Shown here one piece after another: positions 11,227 to 23,301 of a stretch of DNA of 64,000 nt; the stretch's first letter is position 1; each line of letters begins with the position of its first letter. The position numbers and the translations under genes were made by a program. The notes below the pieces were generated by a model, which made no database searches, had not been told where the DNA came from, and saw nothing but the letters and a program-made list of their open reading frames with translations. The DNA comes from Hippasteria phrygiana (Eukaryota; Echinodermata; Asteroidea; Valvatida; Goniasteridae). The stretch is from assembly GCA_037893225.1 (NCBI GenBank), contig JAZGUH010000410.1, positions 372,001 to 436,000 on the forward strand, given 5' to 3'.

Positions 11227-11731
11227 AAGTATATGTGTATCATGTCAAATTTAAACATGTAACATGTACATGTAAGGTAGAGCTGTGTGTAACATTCAAA
11301 ACATGTGGAACAACAAAAACATGTGGAATATCATAAAACCCTATCATGTACTAATGTTGAAATTCTCAGAGAGCTATTATTACATGTACAACTCCTGTTT
11401 TCCAGTCTCCAGATCAGGTAAATTTCATAACTTCATAATAACCAGCTGAACTTGCTTGTTCACTGTGAGTGTAAGGCGGAATGGTGAGTGGCGTGGCAAT
11501 TTGAGTCAAATCTTCCAGAAATTTATGCATTGAAGCATCAGCCATCGGTGGTGCTGGAACATGATCAAATAAATCATGCATGATGACTGTCTTTCGCTCG
11601 ACAGCGTCTACCGAATCCCCATGACAGGTTTGCCAATTGGAAAGTGCTTATAGGGACAACGCAAATTCGCCTGTTTCCCCCCTCACATATCCATCTTATA
11701 GCTTATGGGCTAGTCGGTGATCAACCGTTCC

Positions 11732-12331
11732 TTAAAGGTGTAGTATACAACATTTGCAAACATCCAAAAACAAAACTGAATTATTACGAAATACCATACT
11801 AGCCTGCAAGTGAAAAGCAGTCTCAAGCATCCTGTAAAATCATGCCACCTAGTGTGCTGTCGTTTTTAAGAAAAATTGAAATTTGTATCGTTTTTCATAG
11901 GAATTGTCAGCTGTAAATCATTGGAAATATTCTACATGTACAATTGTACAATAGTTCCACGAACTGACTATAAATTGCTCCGATTTGTCTAAAGTAGGGT
12001 CAGAAAGTAAGATTTGAGGCTTTGCATGGCTGAGATACAATGTACTATAATAAATGAAAGGTTTGCGGAAACATCACGTGGAAATATTTCTCAATTGAGA
12101 GAATGGTTCCACAAACCTTTCATTTGTAAAGTAGGGTCAGAGAACCAGACTACTACAGTAGAACATAATTTGTTTCTGTTTTCCAAGCATCTACATGTAT
12201 ATGTACACAAAACTTTCAACAGGTCATCAGTGTTACAGTATTTGATAGCACGCTATCAAATACTAACCCCCAAATCTATTTATTTCTGAAAATTACAGCA
12301 AAAGCAAATGTTAATGTTGTATACTACCTAG
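11732..12331. mobile_element. MITE family M2 (TTAAAGGTRTAGTATACAACATTTG ends), copy 1
   Basis: Left end TTAAAGGTGTAGTATACAAC mirrors the right end GTTGTATACTACCTA. A second, inverted copy at 37758-38160 shares the same ends, AGACTATTGTTTAC-like internal DNA and the conserved word CAAATCYATTYATTTCTGAAAATTACAG. A 91-codon frame inside is not conserved between copies. Confidence 0.72.
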
Positions 12332-13257
12332 TTATATGTAGAGGAGGTTACTCAAGCAGTGAAGACTTTCTGCATTGCTGTGAGCACATTGACAGTATTT
12401 ATCAGATGTTTATTATTCTGTAGATTGATTGTGGTTTATTTATTCATGCAGTCAGGTTGATCATCAAATTCCTTTGCTTTGTTTGTAAAGGAAAGAGGTG
12501 ACAGTGAATGTAGAAATAGAATCTGACAAACAAGTCGTCTGAATTTTGTTCTTCTTTTTTCTGATTGCACATATTTCCTTTTGTTATAAATATGAGCAGC
12601 ATTATGGCTGTCTGTGTGTCCATGTTGCCATAGTAACATAATCTGTTTACAACTGGATCATGTAACCTGGATTCTTTTCAGTGTATTTAAGTTGCCACTG
12701 ATTCATTCTATTGTTGGTTTTAACTGCAGTACTTTTGTTAGGTTGCTTGTTTGTTTTTTCAAATTGATAACACCTTTGTGCTCATTCTGGATGGCATTCT
12801 TGAATCATTTTTTTGTTCTTAATTTCTTTTTCTTTTTAGCAGTTTCAGCCATTTTTCCAGTCTTTACAAATGTGAGATATTATACAAAATTTAGAACTTC
12901 TATAAGTTCTATTAGAATGAGAATTCAGCCCTTTTTTGCGAAAATTTAAAATACATGTGTCTGTTTGGTTTAGTTAAAAGAAAATTGTAATCATTAGTTT
13001 CAATGCCAATATCCCATGGAAATCCAGCTTTTGTTGAGAGTTTGAGATTGAGAACAGCAAAGAGAGACAATGCTCATATTGATCACTAGCATGATTTTTG
13101 ATGTTGAATGAACTTTTTTATGGGACTTGTGCCATCCCTGACAAGAATATTTGCAGATTGCACAGACAGAGACTAATGGTGAAAATGTGCAATCTTCCCC
13201 TTCACTTATTGCTGCTTACGTGTGTCAACATGCAAATTGAAAGCCAATTGTTGTAAT

Positions 13258-13357
13258 TTCCGGCGTGAAATTGATGGTAATTGGCGCTTTTATGGAAGGA
13301 TTAAGTGCACTTTGCCCAGTTGCCATGGCAAAGGGAATGTTAATTAGTGGCATCCAG
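13258..13357 (+). other. Exon-like island with donor
   Basis: Local rise in GC with two frames open together. One gives MVIGAFMEGLSALCPVAMAKG… up to a good donor (ATCCAG|GTATAC); the other gives Cys/Arg-rich residues and stops shortly after. No clear acceptor was found upstream. It may be a real exon, a 5' exon, or a GC fluctuation. Confidence 0.22.
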
Positions 13358-14051
13358 GTATACGTCCAGGCACATCCAGGTTTGAAATCAAGTGGAAGCT
13401 TACAAAAAAATTCCCAAAAAGTGGATCCAGGAATTTTTTCACTTGTATTTTTTTTTACATTTTCAAAAGTACTGGATGTGAAGTGTTACATGTACATATT
13501 TACATGTAGGACCCCAGAAAACAAAGTGTACAATTATTTTACAAAGGCAAATGTTTGCTTTTTGGGCTCTGCTGGATGATGGGCCATGGTCCCAAGAAGA
13601 AAACACAATATGAAGCTGGACTTAATATGTGGACTTAATATTCAGATTAAAACATTAAAATATTTCCTTATTCTTATAGTAGGAAATTGACTGATTTATT
13701 GTTAGATGCTGATGAGCAGATTGACTTAATCTTGATATTTCCAAATTTTGGCATTCATTTATTTTCCCACAACAAATCCATACTTTTCGTTTCTTCACTT
13801 AACCCAGCCAGTGTTCTCATTCACTTTAATTTGGAAAAAAATACCTTAAATTTTGCCTGATAAAGGTGTGAAACCTGCTGCCTTCTGTGAACTAAACATT
13901 GCTACATGTACATTGTACCTTTTAAAGCCGATACCATATCCCAGTATTATTAGTCCACAAACAATGACTGATTTAATGAGACACTGCCAAGCTCCGACGT
14001 CCCAATTTAGCTTTAAAGCTACTCGTAAACTACGAAATCCACACTCCCCAC

Positions 14052-14106
14052 CCTGAATAATTGCTGAGGATGGATCGTCTTCCCCTTCATACTCTTTCTC
14101 TCCCAT
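14052..14106 (-). CDS. Putative first coding exon on the minus strand
   Basis: An ATG in excellent Kozak context (ATCATGG) opens an acidic N-terminus (MGEKEYEGEDDPSSAIIQG) that reaches a possible donor (CAGG|GTGGGG). The same frame is open far beyond on both sides: 164 codons from 14340 to 13846, including a hydrophobic stretch (SVIVCGLIILGYGIGF). The far part runs through TACATGTA-type DNA typical of noncoding sequence here, so I favour only the acidic part as exon. Unrecognised. Confidence 0.28.
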
Positions 14107-14292
14107 GATCACAAAACTGATTGCTTTGCTTTTCCATGGTCTCAGTTCACACCGACCGGACAGTAAATTTACACAGAAGCATACAGTTACCAACTTCAGT
14201 TGGTAGGATATTTGCCGCCAGCCGATGCGCCGACATTGGGATGCAGAATTTATGACTAACGGTTGAGATGAATCCCCGTTAGTTTGTGATGA

Positions 14293-14343
14293 GCAGTGGT
14301 GATATCGTTGATACTGTAACATTATCAACGACATCGCCACTGC
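14293..14343. repeat. Near-perfect 51-bp palindrome
   Basis: Arms GCAGTGGTGATATCGTTGATA and TATCAACGACATCGCCACTGC differ at two positions and enclose about 9 bases. It lies just upstream of the minus-strand ATG and can form a cruciform or an RNA hairpin. Confidence 0.85.
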
Positions 14344-14696
14344 TTTCTGTTTGTATTAGCCGTGATACATGTAGGAGGCTGTTATAGTGGTGATATTAGT
14401 TTGTCGTGTCATCGTATGGCTGCCTGGGCAGTTTATGTAGGATTTATGTACGTGTTTATACATTAGGTGAGTACATTAGGTTATACATTAGGTGTAACAG
14501 TGAACTGTTATGCACACATCCAACCTCCTTATTTTCTTCATTTGAACGTACTATTTCTTATTTACTTTTCATATAGTAATAAGATGGACTCAGTCCTGGT
14601 ACATGTATGCATTTGGTTGAGTGCAATTCTTACCCAACTTGAATGTTTATCGCAAGTTCTGTGAGTACTTGTATACATTGTCAACCCTTAACCCTA

Positions 14697-15050
14697 ACCT
14701 TCCCAAATCCTCCAAAATCCTCTTTGCAAAAAGGAGGAATTTGGAGGATTGAGGGCACTTAGAAGTTGATGCATTGGAGGATTTTGCAGGATTGAGGTTA
14801 CTAGGGGTTTTTGCCCCTGCAGGAATATGGAGGATCCAGGTTATCAGGCTCAATGTGATACATGAGGATTTTGGAGGATTGAGGTTACTAGGGGTATGCA
14901 AAAATAACCTAGAGGATTTTGGAGGATTCATGCTATGATCCCCATAAGAGGATTTTGGAGGATTCAGGTTATATGGAGTTTTAACACTTTGAAATCAGAG
15001 GATGTTGGGGGATTCAGGTTACATGCGGGGAAAATGATGTAGGGAGTTAG
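14697..15050. repeat. GGAGGATT-based imperfect tandem repeat
   Basis: Units of roughly 55-65 bases containing GAGGATTTTGGAGGATTSAGGTTA recur five to six times. The first part also has a reverse-complement copy (AATCCTCCAAAATCCTC), so the left end can fold back. Confidence 0.75.
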
Positions 15051-15108
15051 GGTTAATTAACAATTATTTACTGTGCATTTGTAGTGTATTGGCCTAACAA
15101 CATGCATT

Positions 15109-15315
15109 TTAACTACTTGCGTATGGATGACGCCATATGGCGTCAAAAAAGAAAGTGCCACCAGGCCGGATGACGCCATTGGCCGCCGTTTGAGCAGTTT
15201 CAATCCATTGTTGGATTATTGTTTATGTCATGCTTGACTGCACAAACACATTGTAGCGGTTCGATCTGGCTGCCAAAACCGCGTCTCCCGTAAAATACCG
15301 TGCCCAAGGGGTTAA
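15109..15315. mobile_element. piggyBac-like MITE, subfamily 2
   Basis: TTAA-flanked, with degenerate ends (AACTACTTGCGTATGGATGACGCC … CAAGGGGTTAA). Shares GATGACGCCAT and CAATCCATTGTTGGATTATTG with the copies at 23951, 37172 and 45272. Confidence 0.75.
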
Positions 15316-17690
15316 CATGTGCATGTATATTTTTGCTGGTCACATTTTTAAAATGTTCAACAAACCGAGTCCAGAGGTAAGCTTTGTAAATTTATATCAA
15401 ATTTAAATCCGCAAGTTTCATTACACGGTATTAAATTACATACAGGATTTGAGTACACGTACCTACATGTACTGTACGTGAAATGCTTTTAGTCTTATTA
15501 ATATTATTATTCAAGTCTCAGGGAGAATTCTTGTTAGCTAACCATCTCTCAATTTGTCAATTTTCTAAGTATCTTTATTTGAACTTCAAGCTATGACTCA
15601 CTTTCTCGTGGGACATTTAAATGCACCTTGTCGAATTTGAGTACGTGTCACCAACAGAGGCTTTTGATGCATTTACAGGTGATGCGTTGCCTTGGTGATA
15701 AGATACCTCCATGTGATTTTTGCCTTAGATGGCTGTAGTTGTAGTCGAATGTGTGAAAGGATCATTAATCATAGGCCCTTTTCCAAACCCGTAATTTTAT
15801 GTCCCCAGATTTAGCAAGATCTGGGACACTGTTTTTGCTACATGTACATCAAAGTCTTTTGTTTTAACCAAAGATCCAGAGCCTGTTTATTTATTTACAT
15901 ATTCAAGGCTTCAGATTGGCAATGGGACTGGGGAATAGTTGGAGACGAAGCCGAAGCCAGGGTTTGAGAAATGCCCATAGAATGCAAGCAACTGTACTTA
16001 CATGTACACGTCACGAGCAGTGGACCTATATGTATAATAAACTTCATGAATGAGCAGAAAACTTGCAGAATATTATGCCTGTAAGATAGGCCTACATAAG
16101 ACATGAATAAGTTATGAATGCCAAAATATTATTTCTGCATGGGATACACGTACATTCAATGTGTGCAACATGTCTGTGTTAAGTCTGAACAAACAGATGT
16201 TGTTCATGAGTTGCACATGGTCACTTGTCAGAAATAAAGGAGGCAATGTGTTTTTCTTTCCCATAGTTTGTTTTCCTCTATTTCCGCTAGCTGTTCTAAA
16301 ATGTTTTTAAAATTTGTTTTCATCAGAATTACTCTATGTAAGCTCATCAGATTTTGACAGTATGAATGCTTGATTTCATAATCAACTTTCTCAAAGTAAG
16401 AAACTTTTAAGCTTCGAACATAATAATCTACATGTACAGGTCCCAAAATTCCACCTTTGATGTACATGTACTGATGTAGCAGTTTTTAAATCATGATTAA
16501 CAACAAAAAGTATTTGTTGTCATCTGTTTCCATTAGTACTGTGCATGTACTAATGGTTTACAAACAACTCCACTACATTCCGTCATTCATTTATAATTTC
16601 TGAATGTCATTGAATGTCTAGTGCACCTTGCAAGCACATTTTTAGAATGATTAAATTAACTAAAAGGCGAAATATTCATGTAATTGTACCCATGCATTAG
16701 TGTAATACTGTTCAATGTCATCAATTTTCACGTGCTTTTTTTTTGGGGGGGGGGGGGTCAAGGAAACGACTGATGTTGCTTTATCCGTGAAAATCATTGA
16801 AAATACACATGTACATGTACGTGTATATATAAGCATTACTAAAAAACGAACATGGTCACATTGAGCGCTATGATTTTAATCATTTCTATATCATGTACAA
16901 TGTACTGTGTGGGACAGCCATTTCCACATGAAAAGACTAAGTGGATGCCAGCGTGACGCAGATTGTGATAATTTGTTATACCACAGTGGCTGTGGTCCTC
17001 GTGAGCTTGACCAATCAGCAGTCAGCATTGAAGTTTTTCCAGCATCCCAGCTGCGAGTAAGGATGATTAGCCTCCCAAAATTATTATAAATTATTAATTA
17101 AATACAATTATTTGCTTGATTTCCCAAGCCGCCAGTGGGGATATCAAGTTAACACCATCATGAAGTTTCTCCAGATAGGCCATACTATCATTTTAAAAGA
17201 CACTTCGGTTGTCCATCTCGTAGAAGATAAATAATGATTGTTCAAAGTCGGTATAGATGTATATTGGTTATTGAATTCTTGTTGCACATTGAAAGAACGC
17301 TCATACAATATATGTAATAGCAGTAGTAACAGTAACCCTGTATGACTGCTGTTAAAAAAAAGTTTACAGTATATTTTTTAATGGGGTTTGTATTGACAGC
17401 TAATTAAAACCCTCCTGTTCTCATCAGGGCCAAAATCGACCCAGCTGCCGTACAAATCAAATGACAGATTGAAACACACACAAACTGTGAGAGTTGGTGT
17501 TAAGAGTTTTTGATAGGTTGTGATAGTTATAAGTATAGGAGGGTTAAATCCAACATATTACAACAGCTTTTTACCATTGTTGGATTTTGTTGGATTTATT
17601 AGCCATCTTATTAGACCATCTGAGCTCCCCAGGGGATATTCAAACCAATTGCCCTCATCACAAGAACTAATGTACTCCTTGGATGAGAGA
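15316..17690. other. No gene seen
   Basis: AT-rich, many ACATGTA words, one G run near 16744. Open frames up to 79 codons lack splice support. Confidence 0.45.
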
Positions 17691-17691
17691 A

Positions 17692-17830
17692 GCAAAGACA
17701 CAAGCAAGGACACAAGCAAGGACACAAGCAAGGACACAAGCAAGGACACAAGCAAGGACACAAGCAAGGACACAAGCAAAGACACAAGCAAAGACACAAG
17801 CAAGGACACAAGGACACAAGCAAGGACACA
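17692..17830. repeat. 12-bp minisatellite (GGACACAAGCAA)n
   Basis: About eleven nearly identical 12-base units. Because 12 is a multiple of three, several frames stay open on both strands and give Thr-Ser-Lys-Asp or Val-Ser-Leu-Leu repeats; these are artefacts. Confidence 0.93.
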
Positions 17831-17999
17831 AACTCTGGAATTATCCACAAGATCTTGAGTTTGATGCACCAGACAACTTATAAGTCAGTTTGTTTTCCTC
17901 TTTAATTAAATGCAGATTTGCAAATGTGCATACAGTAGTCAACTTCATCTTTGAAGCATCCAGTACACATGCATGTATGCATCGTCTTTGGAGTTAGTC

Positions 18000-18255
18000 G
18001 TAAGAGCAACTCACAGCTGGTGATAATGTTGATCCTTGGGGTATAACAATCCCCCGATGCCAAGATTGAGTGATGACATCGTTGAGGCAGTGGAGACTTT
18101 TATGAGCACCGCTGATCTTTTCCAATCGGTAAGTGCCCCGCGTCTTCCCGGCGGTCGGTCTTCCAAAGTCCAGTCTTGCCCTGGGCAGTTGCTCGAAGAA
18201 AAACAAATTGTAGCTTGTCTGTTGCAAAATGCCAAAGATGCACGTTTTGGAAATT
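18000..18255. other. GC-rich island with competing open frames
   Basis: All of one plus frame and two minus frames are open. Plus: ATG at 18057 gives MPRLSDDIVEAVETFMSTAD… for 24 codons to a strong donor (TCG|GTAAGT at 18129), or 66 codons to a stop. Minus: one frame carries GIVIPQGSTLSPA, like motif B of non-LTR reverse transcriptases, ending at a donor-like GCT|GTGAGT. The YxDD motif is not found beside it. This is either a host exon on the plus strand or a decayed retroelement scrap on the minus strand. Confidence 0.35.
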
Positions 18256-19734
18256 AGTTGTAGGATGGCTTGTAAAATGCTAGCTCCGTAGGTTAGTTTG
18301 AGAGGCACTTGTGATGACGGGAGATCTGAGTGATGACGCTTGTGAGATAAGTAATACATGTACTTCAAGAAAATTTAATGTAAGTCATTTTTCATCTGTT
18401 AATAACTCATAAAGTGCATCATAATCATTAGTAGGAAACATTATGTGCAATTTGTTTATTGCTTTATTTAGAAAACACGTAGGATTGGATTCAAAATGCT
18501 AAATTTGGTGAACTGATAAAATGTCTTTGTGGAAGAATGATGTATGTGCAATCATGGACCAATATAATGTACTTTTGAATTGGCAACTTCATAGCCTGGT
18601 AAAGGCCGTTTTTGCTAATTTTAGATGAGAAAGTGACTGTACATAAAGAGGACATGTATGTACAGTAAACCCTTGATGAGGCTTGTACAATGTACATGGA
18701 TCCTTTTCAAGACAAAGTGGTATTTTTGAAATTCTCGTCCCCATAATTCACTCCCAAGAAAGCTTTCCTGCCCAGCGGCCAGACAAACTGAGGACCAAGT
18801 GTTGGAAAGGTCAGGAAGTATCATTGAGGACACACTAGCTCCATGAGAAAGGCACCTGCTCTCAAACTGTGAACTATCGATCAGAGGACAGAGAGACTTG
18901 CCTTCAGGCAAACTCCCCGCTCTCTGAAGTTAAATAGACAGTGAATGATACAAAACACCAAAAGAAAGGACATGCATGTGTAGCTATCATTGGGAGCAGG
19001 TGTATATTGAACTAATTAATAGTCTCACACCTTGCTATAACATAATGTGTGCTGTCGGGTACATAAATGTATATGGAAATGTTCATCAACATTGAAGCAT
19101 ATTTGTAGCAATGAAGTGAATAATTTGAGGTCAGTATATATCTCTCTCCCAAAACCATGCAGTGTACCATAAAAACTGATTATCTAATTACAGGTCACTG
19201 GTACATGTACATGTAGGCCTATATACTATTACTGCTAATTCACCATTGGGTCAGATGGGACCCAAAAAAATGCTTGTAGCATTATTTCCCATTCAGATTA
19301 AACAACAGCTCTTCGTGGTGGAGTACTATCAGCATAAACCTATCGCTGAATGGTGTGTAAATGTAGCCATGCTATGGAATATTGTGTGGTGATTTTTGTT
19401 TGTCAAAGATTTTGGAATTTCCTTCTCAAATTATACTTATAGTTAATGTGATTTAACAATATTTTGTATGCTGCATTGATGTAATTATCCCGCTGTAGGT
19501 CAGTTGGATCAGTTTGTGGTAACACGATGCACCGTGTAAGGAATCTTCAAAGATGTGCACATTTTTTCTTGCATGGTACTGTAGTATTCTGCAGAGGTCT
19601 ACACAATTTGTTTCAACTATGCCACTGGCGGATCCAGACTACCTTTTTCTGGTGGGGGGAGGGGGTGGGGGCAAAAACACTCGCTGCAGCAGTAACTCAA
19701 ATCTCGAATAAAATATTTTTACTTGGTTCAGAAT

Positions 19735-20590
19735 AGCCCGAATAACGAGGGGAGGCAAATGCTTTCCGCATGCTCCTAGCATCCTCCTCGAATGCTTTCC
19801 GAATGCTTTCCGAACGGCTCGTTTGGTTTTATATCAGACCGAATTCAAACGGAACGCTTTCCACTTCCTTTCCGATAGGTCGGATGCTTCTCGAATAGCC
19901 AGTTTCCTTTCCGTTTGCTTTCTGAATGCTTAATCATCGTCAAAACCATGGCTTTATATCAGGAAACGGCGGACGTTTGGAATGGATGTGTTCGGTTCTA
20001 CATGTAGGTAGGTTCCGTCTAGGTTCGAGCTGCGTTCGTTATGTTCGAGCTCTGTTCGAGGTACGTTCGTGATGTTCAAGTCACTCGTTAAGGAATCGGA
20101 AAGCGTGCGGCAAGCATTCGGCCAATTCGAGCTACATGTACGTTCTACCTGTCTTCGGGCTGCGTGTGAGCTGGAGGTGGCACAGTTCGATATGGGGCCC
20201 TGCATTCGTTATCAATTCTCGGTAAATACTGAAACCATTCGTGATGTTCGAGCTATGTTCTGGCTGTTCGGAAACAATACTGAACCCACCTTCCTCCTCG
20301 AATGCTCCTAGTATGTCTAGAACGCTTTCCGAACAGGCCATTTCTTCTTAGAATACAGCTCGAACGCTTCCCGAACGGGGCAATTTGTCTCATTCGGGAG
20401 GTCCAAAAAAATAATTTTAAACCTGCGCAAAATAATGCTCGGCCTCGCCGAATGTTATTCCGAATGAGCACGAACTGGCCAAACCTTCCTAGAACATAAC
20501 GAATGCTCCTCGAACCCACCTCGAACCAAAAACGAATGTCAAGAATGTTATTCGAGGAACGTTCGGAGGCTCATTCTTTTTGGTGTGACA
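19735..20590. repeat. TTCG/CGAA-rich low-diversity repeat block
   Basis: Dense repetition of GAATGCTTTCCGAA, GAACGCTTTCCGAA, TTCGAGCT and CCTCGAAT on both strands, far richer in CpG than its neighbours. The right end GGTGTGACAGCGGCTTA resembles a transposon terminus; no matching left end was found. Open frames here on both strands are by-products of the repeat. Confidence 0.7.
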
Positions 20591-20913
20591 GCGGCTTAAC
20601 ATACATATCAAGACACCTGCTGACCTTTTTAACAATCAACATAATATAGAAAGTCCCTGGAGATATATACACTAGGCTTTTGAATCTCACTGGCACAGGA
20701 GTTCATTTCAGATGTCTTTACGTTCATAATATGCCTCTGGGCCATAATACGTGTGTACGTATACATCTCTAAAAATAAAAAACAACAGTACTTTTGATTT
20801 CAAGCCCTGCTGACGTGTGCACAAGGGAACATCACCAACAGAGAGTTCTGTCTTTCCAGAATGGCTTAAGTAAGTGTCAGTGAACTGATGATCAGTGCAT
20901 AATTGTTTCACAG

Positions 20914-21128
20914 GTGTAGAGTTATCCTTCAAGAACTTTGAAATCATTGATGCAGCACTTCTCTCTGCTTGTCAACTCATGGATTCAATGATCAGGGATG
21001 ATGTTGCCACTATAACGTTTCCCCATCTAGCAAGAACATTGCCCAAAGACATTAGCCAAGTCCTCACACATGCATACACATTAGGAGAGTTCACGCTGAT
21101 GGAGTTTAGGATGACAGCAAGAATATAA
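20914..21128 (+). CDS. Terminal-exon candidate, unknown protein
   Basis: Acceptor AATTGTTTCACAG| is followed in phase 1 by 71 codons with no stop (VELSFKNFEIIDAALLSACQ…) ending in ARI and TAA. The composition is protein-like, with amphipathic helix character. A donor (ACT|GTAAGT) lies after the stop. The minus strand also has a 79-codon frame partly overlapping (20708-20947), so the strand is not certain. No family recognised. Confidence 0.38.
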
Positions 21129-22148
21129 TTGGATTGATGTCCCTGCATTTAGCAAATGGATTACTCTACTGTAAGTGGTAAAAACTTAGTAGTTTTGATA
21201 TCAGCATGGGCTGCAAGCCTAGTGGCTTGAACTGTTAATAGTTTTTTGCTGTGATGGGTTGCTGGAAATTTGTAAATTTAAGCATAAATTGACGATTGCT
21301 AAGTTTTATTTGCGTAAAGTTTATCCTCAGCGATCACCATGGGGCACTTTGGATAATTACTGCACTGTTAAGGTTGTTCCCCATGTGAATAGCTATTTCC
21401 CTTTCGTGCCGCATCCTCAATATACAAGGAAAAAGTAAAAAGGAAAATTATAACATGGCACCCTGAAAAATACATTTTTAAGTTGAATTGCTAATTTATT
21501 AGTTAGGAGTTTTGCAGTGAGACATTCCACCAATAGAAAGTTTCAAATGTGGAATTAGGAGCGGGCCACTCATAATTCTTACAGTGCCAAGAGTTTTTTT
21601 AAATAGTTTTCTTCTTTTGTTAAGTAGGGGGAAGTCCAAATTGCAGTTTTCAGTCAGAGTATGCATGTACATAGTTCTTTAACTCTAATATTTCACCAAA
21701 CAAACCACAAGGGAAACTGACTCGGAAATTTGAATTATTTTGGCAGCTTTCTTTGTTCACTTTTTAAAATTAAATCTGTTGCCATTAATCCTTCTCCCTT
21801 TAGCCCACATCTGAAGTACATTACTTTCCAGGAATTTTCATCAACACTTTATTGCTATCATGTGTGCAGTGTTCAGTAAACTCTAAGGTGAGCTACAACA
21901 TTGGTATGCTGCGGAATTTTCTCGGTGGCAATAAATTAAGGCCTGATCACTGACATGAATCCATGGAATGAGCAATTATATGCTTATTGTGATTCATCTG
22001 ACCTCGTTTGCCAATTGCTTTCTTGGTTCTTGGAAATACATGTACAAGTACAATATTGAGGTGAAGTGGATTGTCTGTCAGAGGAGGATCTTTTGCTGGG
22101 TGGGGAGAGGCCCCTCAGATAAAACAAGGTCACTGACTGGGCTTGACA

Positions 22149-22189
22149 ACCCCCCCCCCCCCAACACCCCCCCCCCCCCCCCCCCCCAA
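22149..22189. repeat. Poly-C tracts (13 + 21 bases)
   Basis: Two nearly adjacent C homopolymers separated by AACA. Confidence 0.9.
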
Positions 22190-22565
22190 ATTGAAGTTCA
22201 CTGGTCTGTCTGAGACTGTTAGCATAAAAAAGACAAAAACAAATTGGCAAAAAAAAGAGAGTTTTTGCAATACAAATTGGTTTTGACACCTCCCCCCTTC
22301 CCAATCCTCCAGTATCTATAAAAATACAAATATTGGGGGAAACAATTTCATAGAATTAAAATACCAAAAAATGTACATGTACTAAAATATTTCTTGTGAT
22401 ATTTTTGATTATTTTATTCCTTAAATGCTGTTGCAGTATACTTCAGTGATGAAAAACGAAACTGTCTAAATGAAATTTGAATAATGTGCATAGCCACAAT
22501 TATTGGTACACATGTTTTTGGTGTCCATGTTATCAGCAACATTTTGAAAAACAATGATGTAAATG

Positions 22566-22592
22566 TTATTATTATTATTATTATTATTATCG
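22566..22592. repeat. (ATT)n microsatellite
   Basis: About nine ATT units. Confidence 0.9.
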
Positions 22593-22951
22593 AGATACAC
22601 GTGATTCAGTCATCCAGCTTTGTCAATTTAGAATAAAAGGTGACAATTTCGCTTTGTTAAATTTATGCTAATTTTGCAAAGAGCTGTTCAACACTGCTCT
22701 GTCATTCATAATGGTGTCTTTGTAACAAAAATAATTATAGACTCAATTATCCTACTCAATTATCAGGTAATAGTTTCCCTAACGGAGATCTGTCAAAATA
22801 TTCACTGTGTGATGAAATTATCGATATACGAATGTGAAGGTTATTGGTTAGTAGAAAACACAGCTTTACAACCTTCAGTCTTTATACTGATGGAAATAGA
22901 CAGGAGAGAAGATTCAGCACGGCGCTTGGAGTTTGGCCTCCACTTGCTTAC

Positions 22952-23078
22952 CTCTTGTGTCATTAGCCTGCTCTGCGGCCTTGCTGGGGGGCTGATCCTC
23001 TTCCCTGAAACAGCCTGACGACATCGCCACGGTGATGTGGCTCGGCATTCTGGCATCGATCACAACCCACAGCGTCAT
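22952..23078 (-). CDS. Putative first coding exon, minus strand
   Basis: ATG followed by 41 codons (MTLWVVIDARMPSHITVAMS … AEQANDTR) and one base, ending at a very good donor (AGAG|GTAAGC), phase 1. GC content is well above the surroundings. A second in-frame ATG is at 23048. The opposite strand is also open here (a hydrophobic frame ending 23018 and another starting ATG TGG CTC), so strand assignment rests mainly on the donor. Not recognised. Confidence 0.33.
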
Positions 23079-23242
23079 CTCCACACAGAATGTGTTTCTC
23101 GTTTCTCAGTGACTGGTCTCTGCAGTAAATGGATGATTTGTTCTCCACATCTGCGTCCTATTCTTTGAATTTTGATATATCATCCGGTTGGGATTCCAGT
23201 GTTGTTTGTCAGTTTATTTTCACTCCTGTTTGAACTCATCAG

Positions 23243-23301
23243 TTAAAAGAAGTTGTGGAGCTCGGTTTTTGCCATTTTTGCTTTTTGCTGAATTGTTGTG
23301 G
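23243..23301 (+). CDS. Gene B possible early exon with signal-peptide-like segment
   Basis: Long pyrimidine tract with acceptor (CTCATCAG|) and donor (TGTGG|GTAAGT). In phase 1 it encodes KRSCGARFLPFLLFAELLW, a basic then hydrophobic stretch like a signal peptide, and exits in phase 0, matching the exon at 27857. The initiating ATG would have to be in an upstream exon, which I could not fix. A second frame is open as well. Confidence 0.27.

Larger units (their letters stand above)
9568..13200. other. No gene seen apart from transposable elements
   Basis: Intergenic or intronic DNA holding the elements at 10049 and 11732; no splice-supported exon was found on either strand. Confidence 0.5.

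Noticed and set aside
17520..17883. Five overlapping open frames, both strands, up to 112 codons
   Set aside because: All are kept open by the 12-bp GGACACAAGCAA repeat; no splice sites or start context.
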